9,197 nucleotides of DNA. It comes from Spirochaetaceae bacterium. GTDB taxonomy: Bacteria > Spirochaetota > Spirochaetia > Treponematales > Breznakiellaceae. Of this stretch, positions 6,643 to 9,197 are shown piece after piece. Both the position numbers and the translations under genes were made by a program. The number at the start of each line of letters is the position of its first letter. The stretch's first letter is position 1. The notes under the pieces are model-generated. The model searched no databases, had not been told where the DNA came from, and was given only the letters and a program-made list of their open reading frames with translations. Location of the stretch: assembly GCA_031288215.1 (NCBI GenBank), contig JAITRV010000176.1, positions 1 to 9,197 of the forward strand, in the 5' to 3' direction.

Positions 6643-8504
6643 TCGTACCCATGAAGAAAATATCCCTGGTGGTAATGGATAAGAGCCGGGAGGCTTCTCT
6701 GGAGAGCCTCCGTGAAATCGGGGTGGTTCACCTGGAAAAACGGAACGTGTCTTCGACGGAGCTTTCGCTCTTATTGGATCAGAAGGCCCGTGTCGAAACC
6801 GCCCGGGGCATCCTGCAAGCCTATAAGGAACGCGGTTCCAAGGAGCAGACTGCTAAGGAACCGCGTCCCAAGGAACGCAGTTCCAACCCGCAGGAACTTG
6901 TGGATAAGGTGTTGTCCTTGAGCGAGGAGAAGAAATCCCTTCAAGAACAGGCGGCCTGGAACACCAAGGAGCGGAGCCGTATCGAAAAATGGGGGGACTT
7001 TGACCCCCGCCTTCTCGCGGAACTGGCGGAAAAGGGGGTGACCCTCATCCCTTACGAGCTTCCCTATAGGGCTTACGAGGCCCTGGGAAGCGATGACCGG
7101 ATCATCCTCCTGGGTAAAGACAAGACGGCGGTTTACTGCGCGGCCCTGGCCCCCCTTCCTGGGGAGACGACCCCCTGGCTTCTGCCTGAAAAATCCCTTT
7201 CGGAGCTGACAAGGGAGGCCGCGAATATTCAGTCCAGGCTGGCGAAAATCGAGGCCGAATTTGCGGGTCTTGCCCCGCAGGAGGAGGCGATAAGCCGGCG
7301 TCTTAAAACCCTGGGTTCCGCCATAGAGTTTGAAACCGCCCGGGCTGGTATGGACCTGTTGGAGGACGCTCCGGCGGAACTTACGGTCTCCTGGATTAGG
7401 GGGTTTATTCCCCGGGACGACTTGGGACTACTCAAACGGGCCGTTGCGGAAAACGGCTGGGCCTTTGTGGCCAGCGATCCCGGCCCGGACGATCCGGTTC
7501 CCACGAAACTTAAAAATAACAAGCTGGCAAGCCTCATCTATCCCTTGACGGACTTTCTGGAAGTCGTGCCGGGTTACTACGAAGTTGACATTTCAGGGTG
7601 GTTCCTGTTCTTTTTTGTCATCTTTTTCGGCATGATCTTTGGCGATGCGGGGTACGGCGCGGTGTTACTGCTTATCAGCATTATCGGCGTCCTAAAAACC
7701 TCCCGGAAAGGGGTTCCCCAAGGGCTAAAGCTCCTCCTCCTCCTGGGTTTTTCAAACTTTGCCTGGGGCGTTTTCACCTGTAGCTGGTTTGGTATTGACG
7801 CGGCGGCTCTCCCCGCAATTTTTAAGACCCTGTCCTTGCCCTGGATATCTAACGCCGTTGCCGTACAATCCGCCCAGGACAAAGCCATCGTGGATCAGAA
7901 TTTGCAGATCGTCTGTTTCTCCCTGGCCCTGTTGCAGTTGAGTATCGCCCATATCAAGGGTATATTCAGAAACATCAAATCTCTTAAGCTGTTCGGGGAG
8001 TTAGGTTCTCTGGCTATGCTTATAGGAATGTACAACGTGGTTTTGGCCCTGGTGGTGAGCAATAACGTTAGGCGTATCCCCTTTCTGCCAGAGTCCCTCT
8101 ACCTTATCGTCGGCGGTTTTGTCTTGACCTTTGTATTTGCGGGCTACGAAGGGAGTGTGGTAAAATCAGTCGTGAACAGCCTGAAGAATATCATATCGGT
8201 GATTTTGGGTATAACCAACGTGTTTTCCGACATTATGTCTTACATCAGACTGTGGGCGGTGGGACTTGCGGGGGCTTCGATTTCCGCGACGGTGAACGCC
8301 ATGGCGGGTCCCCTTCTTGGGAATTTCCTCATTTTCCTGGGTATCATCCTTTTGGTGTTCGGGCATGGGTTAAATTTGATTCTCAATGTATTGTCGGTAC
8401 TGGTTCATGGAGTGCGTTTAAATACTTTGGAATTTTCAGGTCATTTGGGCCTTACGTGGGCGGGTACCGCCTATAAGCCGTTTGCGAAAACGGATATAAA
8501 ATGA
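6639..8504 (+). CDS. atpI: V-type ATP synthase/ATPase subunit I (membrane stator, a-type)
   Basis: This 621-residue integral membrane subunit supplies the ion half-channels and anchors the peripheral stalks. Residues 1 to about 310 are a soluble arm starting MIVPMKKISLVV with long charged helices. From about 318 there are seven or eight membrane segments, near 320-350, 363-385, 423-438, 455-473, 485-502, 515-552 and 562-590. Conserved membrane motifs are FGDAGYG (334-340), SYIRLWAVGLAG (534-545) and VHGVRLNTLEF (589-599). Arg537 is the expected essential arginine facing the ring glutamate (Arg735 in yeast Vph1), and Arg593 matches Vph1 Arg799. The GTG start overlaps the atpD stop. An odd tract at residues 63-82 consists of four KE-starting pentapeptides encoded by 15-nt palindromic units. 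Codon use becomes less C-ending in the membrane half. Confidence 0.96.
   Translation: MIVPMKKISLVVMDKSREASLESLREIGVVHLEKRNVSSTELSLLLDQKARVETARGILQAYKERGSKEQTAKEPRPKERSSNPQELVDKVLSLSEEKKSLQEQAAWNTKERSRIEKWGDFDPRLLAELAEKGVTLIPYELPYRAYEALGSDDRIILLGKDKTAVYCAALAPLPGETTPWLLPEKSLSELTREAANIQSRLAKIEAEFAGLAPQEEAISRRLKTLGSAIEFETARAGMDLLEDAPAELTVSWIRGFIPRDDLGLLKRAVAENGWAFVASDPGPDDPVPTKLKNNKLASLIYPLTDFLEVVPGYYEVDISGWFLFFFVIFFGMIFGDAGYGAVLLLISIIGVLKTSRKGVPQGLKLLLLLGFSNFAWGVFTCSWFGIDAAALPAIFKTLSLPWISNAVAVQSAQDKAIVDQNLQIVCFSLALLQLSIAHIKGIFRNIKSLKLFGELGSLAMLIGMYNVVLALVVSNNVRRIPFLPESLYLIVGGFVLTFVFAGYEGSVVKSVVNSLKNIISVILGITNVFSDIMSYIRLWAVGLAGASISATVNAMAGPLLGNFLIFLGIILLVFGHGLNLILNVLSVLVHGVRLNTLEFSGHLGLTWAGTAYKPFAKTDIK
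6825..6884 (+). repeat. Four in-frame 15-nt mini-palindrome repeats inside atpI
   Basis: Four head-to-tail 15-nt units begin at 6825, 6840, 6855 and 6870, each starting AAGGA. Each contains its own dyad: GGAAC/GTTCC around GCG in unit 1, AGCAG/CTGCT around A in unit 2, GGAAC/GTCCC (one mismatch) in unit 3, and GGAAC/GTTCC around GCA in unit 4. They encode the pentapeptides KERGS, KEQTA, KEPRP and KERSS at residues 63-82, and the reading frame is preserved. Proline and glycine there suggest a flexible loop in the stator arm. Confidence 0.85.
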
Positions 8505-8517
8505 TGCATTTGTGCAT
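8504..8517 (+). other. Small inverted repeat between atpI and atpK
   Basis: ATGCA (8504-8508) and TGCAT (8513-8517) can pair around a 4-nt loop, immediately after the atpI stop and just ahead of the atpK ribosome binding site AGGAG (8524-8528). A short hairpin here could influence processing or initiation for the ring subunit, which is needed in many copies. Five base pairs are weak evidence. Confidence 0.3.
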
Positions 8518-8534
8518 ATAAATAGGAGTCGGTT

Positions 8535-8969
8535 ATGAGTTTAGGACTATTAGGTGCGGGTCTTGTAATGGGTATTGCCGCCGTCGGTTCGGCAATCGGT
8601 ATTGGTATTGCGGGTCAGGCTGCTATCGGCGCATGGAAAAAATGCTATTTGAGCAATAAACCGGCTCCGATGACCCTGTTGACCTTTGCGGGCGCTCCGT
8701 TGACCCAGACCTTCTACGGTTTTATTCTGATGGGCCAGATGAAGGCCGCTTCAGCGGCGAATCCGGACAATGGATGGCTGTACCTCGGGTTTGGTATTGC
8801 TTCGGGGTTGGCCATAGCTTTTTCGGCTATTGCCCAGGGACAGGCGGGGGCCGCTTCGGCGGACGCCCAGGGGGAAACCGGCAAGGGGTTTGCTCAGTAC
8901 ATTGCTGTGGTTGGTATCTGCGAGACCGTCGCCCTCTTCGCGATGGTTCTCTCTATGACCAGCCTGTAA
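8535..8969 (+). CDS. atpK: V-type ATP synthase/ATPase subunit K (rotor ring proteolipid)
   Basis: This 144-residue, very hydrophobic protein has four membrane helices (about 5-32, 45-70, 80-107 and 119-143). It is a duplicated hairpin proteolipid that forms the rotating ring. The ion-binding carboxylate is Glu130 in helix 4 (VGICETVALFAM, 126-137). At the equivalent place in helix 2 the residue is Gln58 (APLTQTFYGF, 54-63), so each protein carries a single carboxylate, as in Enterococcus hirae NtpK. Thr57, Gln58, Gln101 (AIAQGQ) and Glu130 correspond to NtpK Thr64, Gln65, Gln110 and Glu139, its Na+ ligands. Sodium coupling is therefore likely but inferred. AGGAG at 8524-8528 lies 6 nt before the ATG. 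It is the last gene of the visible operon and uses more T- and A-ending codons than atpA or atpB. No clear intrinsic terminator follows. Confidence 0.97.
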   Translation: MSLGLLGAGLVMGIAAVGSAIGIGIAGQAAIGAWKKCYLSNKPAPMTLLTFAGAPLTQTFYGFILMGQMKAASAANPDNGWLYLGFGIASGLAIAFSAIAQGQAGAASADAQGETGKGFAQYIAVVGICETVALFAMVLSMTSL

Positions 8970-8995
8970 GGGCCATTATGTGTGGGGGATTCCCT

Positions 8996-9021
8996 AAGGA
9001 CAACGTTCAAGGACAAAGTCC
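8996..9021 (+). repeat. Two tandem 13-nt units after atpK
   Basis: AAGGACAACGTTC (8996-9008) is followed directly by AAGGACAAAGTCC (9009-9021), identical at 11 of 13 positions. The second unit forms a mini-hairpin, AGGAC/GTCCT around AAA (9010-9022). It is too short and has no T run, so it is not a convincing terminator. The design (AAGGA start, a dyad of about 5 bp, tandem copies) recalls the 15-nt units inside atpI. Confidence 0.6.
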
Positions 9022-9064
9022 TATGCGGGTTGCGGGAAATTCCTCACGCCTCATCATCCTTCTA

Positions 9065-9134
9065 GTAGGCAGTCAATATAAAAAACGTGAGCTTGACGCA
9101 GCATTAGGAGGGGGGAAGTCTCCCCCCTGCCTAC
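9065..9134. repeat. Inverted repeat enclosing a G/C-run hairpin
   Basis: GTAGGCAG (9065-9072) and CTGCCTAC (9127-9134) are perfect 8-nt inverted repeats about 54 nt apart. Between them, AGGGGGGA (9109-9116) and TCCCCCCT (9121-9128) form an 8-bp stem around a 4-nt loop. The two stems share two bases and so are alternatives or branch-migrating forms. The stretch 8970-9197 contains no supported gene. Confidence 0.6.
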
Positions 9135-9155
9135 GGGCTTCCGGCACCCCCCTCA

Positions 9156-9174
9156 GCGGGGGTTCCACCCCCGC
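9156..9174. repeat. GC-rich hairpin in the right-end palindrome cluster
   Basis: GCGGGGGT (9156-9163) and ACCCCCGC (9167-9174) form a perfect 8-bp stem with a 3-nt loop. Flanking C-runs (9147-9152) and a CCCC/GGGG pair (9179-9182 with 9187-9190) offer competing stems. No T tract follows inside the window, so an intrinsic terminator on the plus strand is not established. A dispersed intergenic palindrome is at least as likely. Confidence 0.6.
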
Positions 9175-9197
9175 AACGCCCCTGCCGGGGGGTCTTA

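Noticed and set aside
8495..8522. TATAAA-like sequences before atpK as an internal promoter
   Set aside because: No -35 hexamer lies at suitable spacing (TTGCGA at 8482 is much too far from TATAAA at 8517 and too near to the one at 8495), so an independent atpK promoter is not supported.
8998..9053. Short minus-strand ORF starting MMRREEFPATR after atpK
   Set aside because: It is only 16 codons long, spans the tandem repeat unit and has no recognised family.
9110..9192. G-quadruplex formed by the G-runs or C-runs at the right end
   Set aside because: The four runs on either strand are mostly separated by loops well over 7 nt, and each run has a closer complementary partner, so hairpins are more likely.

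Overview
The window looks like chromosomal DNA of a spirochaete, most probably a Treponema-type organism. The evidence is the gene order of a reduced V/A-type ATPase operon (E, DUF2764, A, B, D, I, K). This is the order known from Treponema, Borrelia and Chlamydia, and the short subunits C, F and G of the classical bacterial or archaeal operon are missing. The coding sequence is rich in G+C with many C-ending codons, while the intergenic spaces are AT-rich. That would fit a moderately GC-rich treponeme such as the termite-gut group, but the species cannot be fixed from the sequence alone.

Layout: (1) Bases 1-257 form an apparently divergent intergenic region. A possible minus-strand gene starts at 37, three 11-bp direct repeats lie at 99-131, and a well-formed promoter at 223-251 ends exactly where the next start codon begins. 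(2) Bases 258-1295 encode galM (aldose 1-epimerase), which has no Shine-Dalgarno sequence and is predicted to be leaderless. (3) Bases 1296-1563 hold a strong stem-loop just after galM, then an AT-rich promoter (TTGAAA, 17 bp, TATACT) and a roughly 114-nt leader for the ATPase operon. (4) Bases 1564-8969 hold seven co-directional genes: atpE, a DUF2764 gene, atpA, atpB, atpD, atpI and atpK. (5) Bases 8970-9197 have no supported gene and contain short tandem repeats followed by a cluster of G/C-rich palindromes.

The seven genes encode a rotary ATPase. A and B form the hexameric head, D the central shaft and E the peripheral stalk. I is the membrane stator with its essential arginine, and K is the ion-carrying ring. 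The DUF2764 protein occupies the place of subunit C and carries a C-subunit-like motif, so it is the best candidate for coupling shaft to ring. The ring subunit carries a Thr-Gln / Gln / Glu ligand set like that of the Na+-pumping Enterococcus hirae enzyme, so sodium coupling is plausible.

The most unusual observations are the precisely spaced leaderless galM promoter, the Pho-box-like triple repeat, and four in-frame 15-nt mini-palindromes inside atpI that resemble a pair of 13-nt units after atpK. Two others are a 16-codon ORF translationally overlapping atpA and the palindrome cluster at the right end. The main operon is a known type; no wholly new system is visible.
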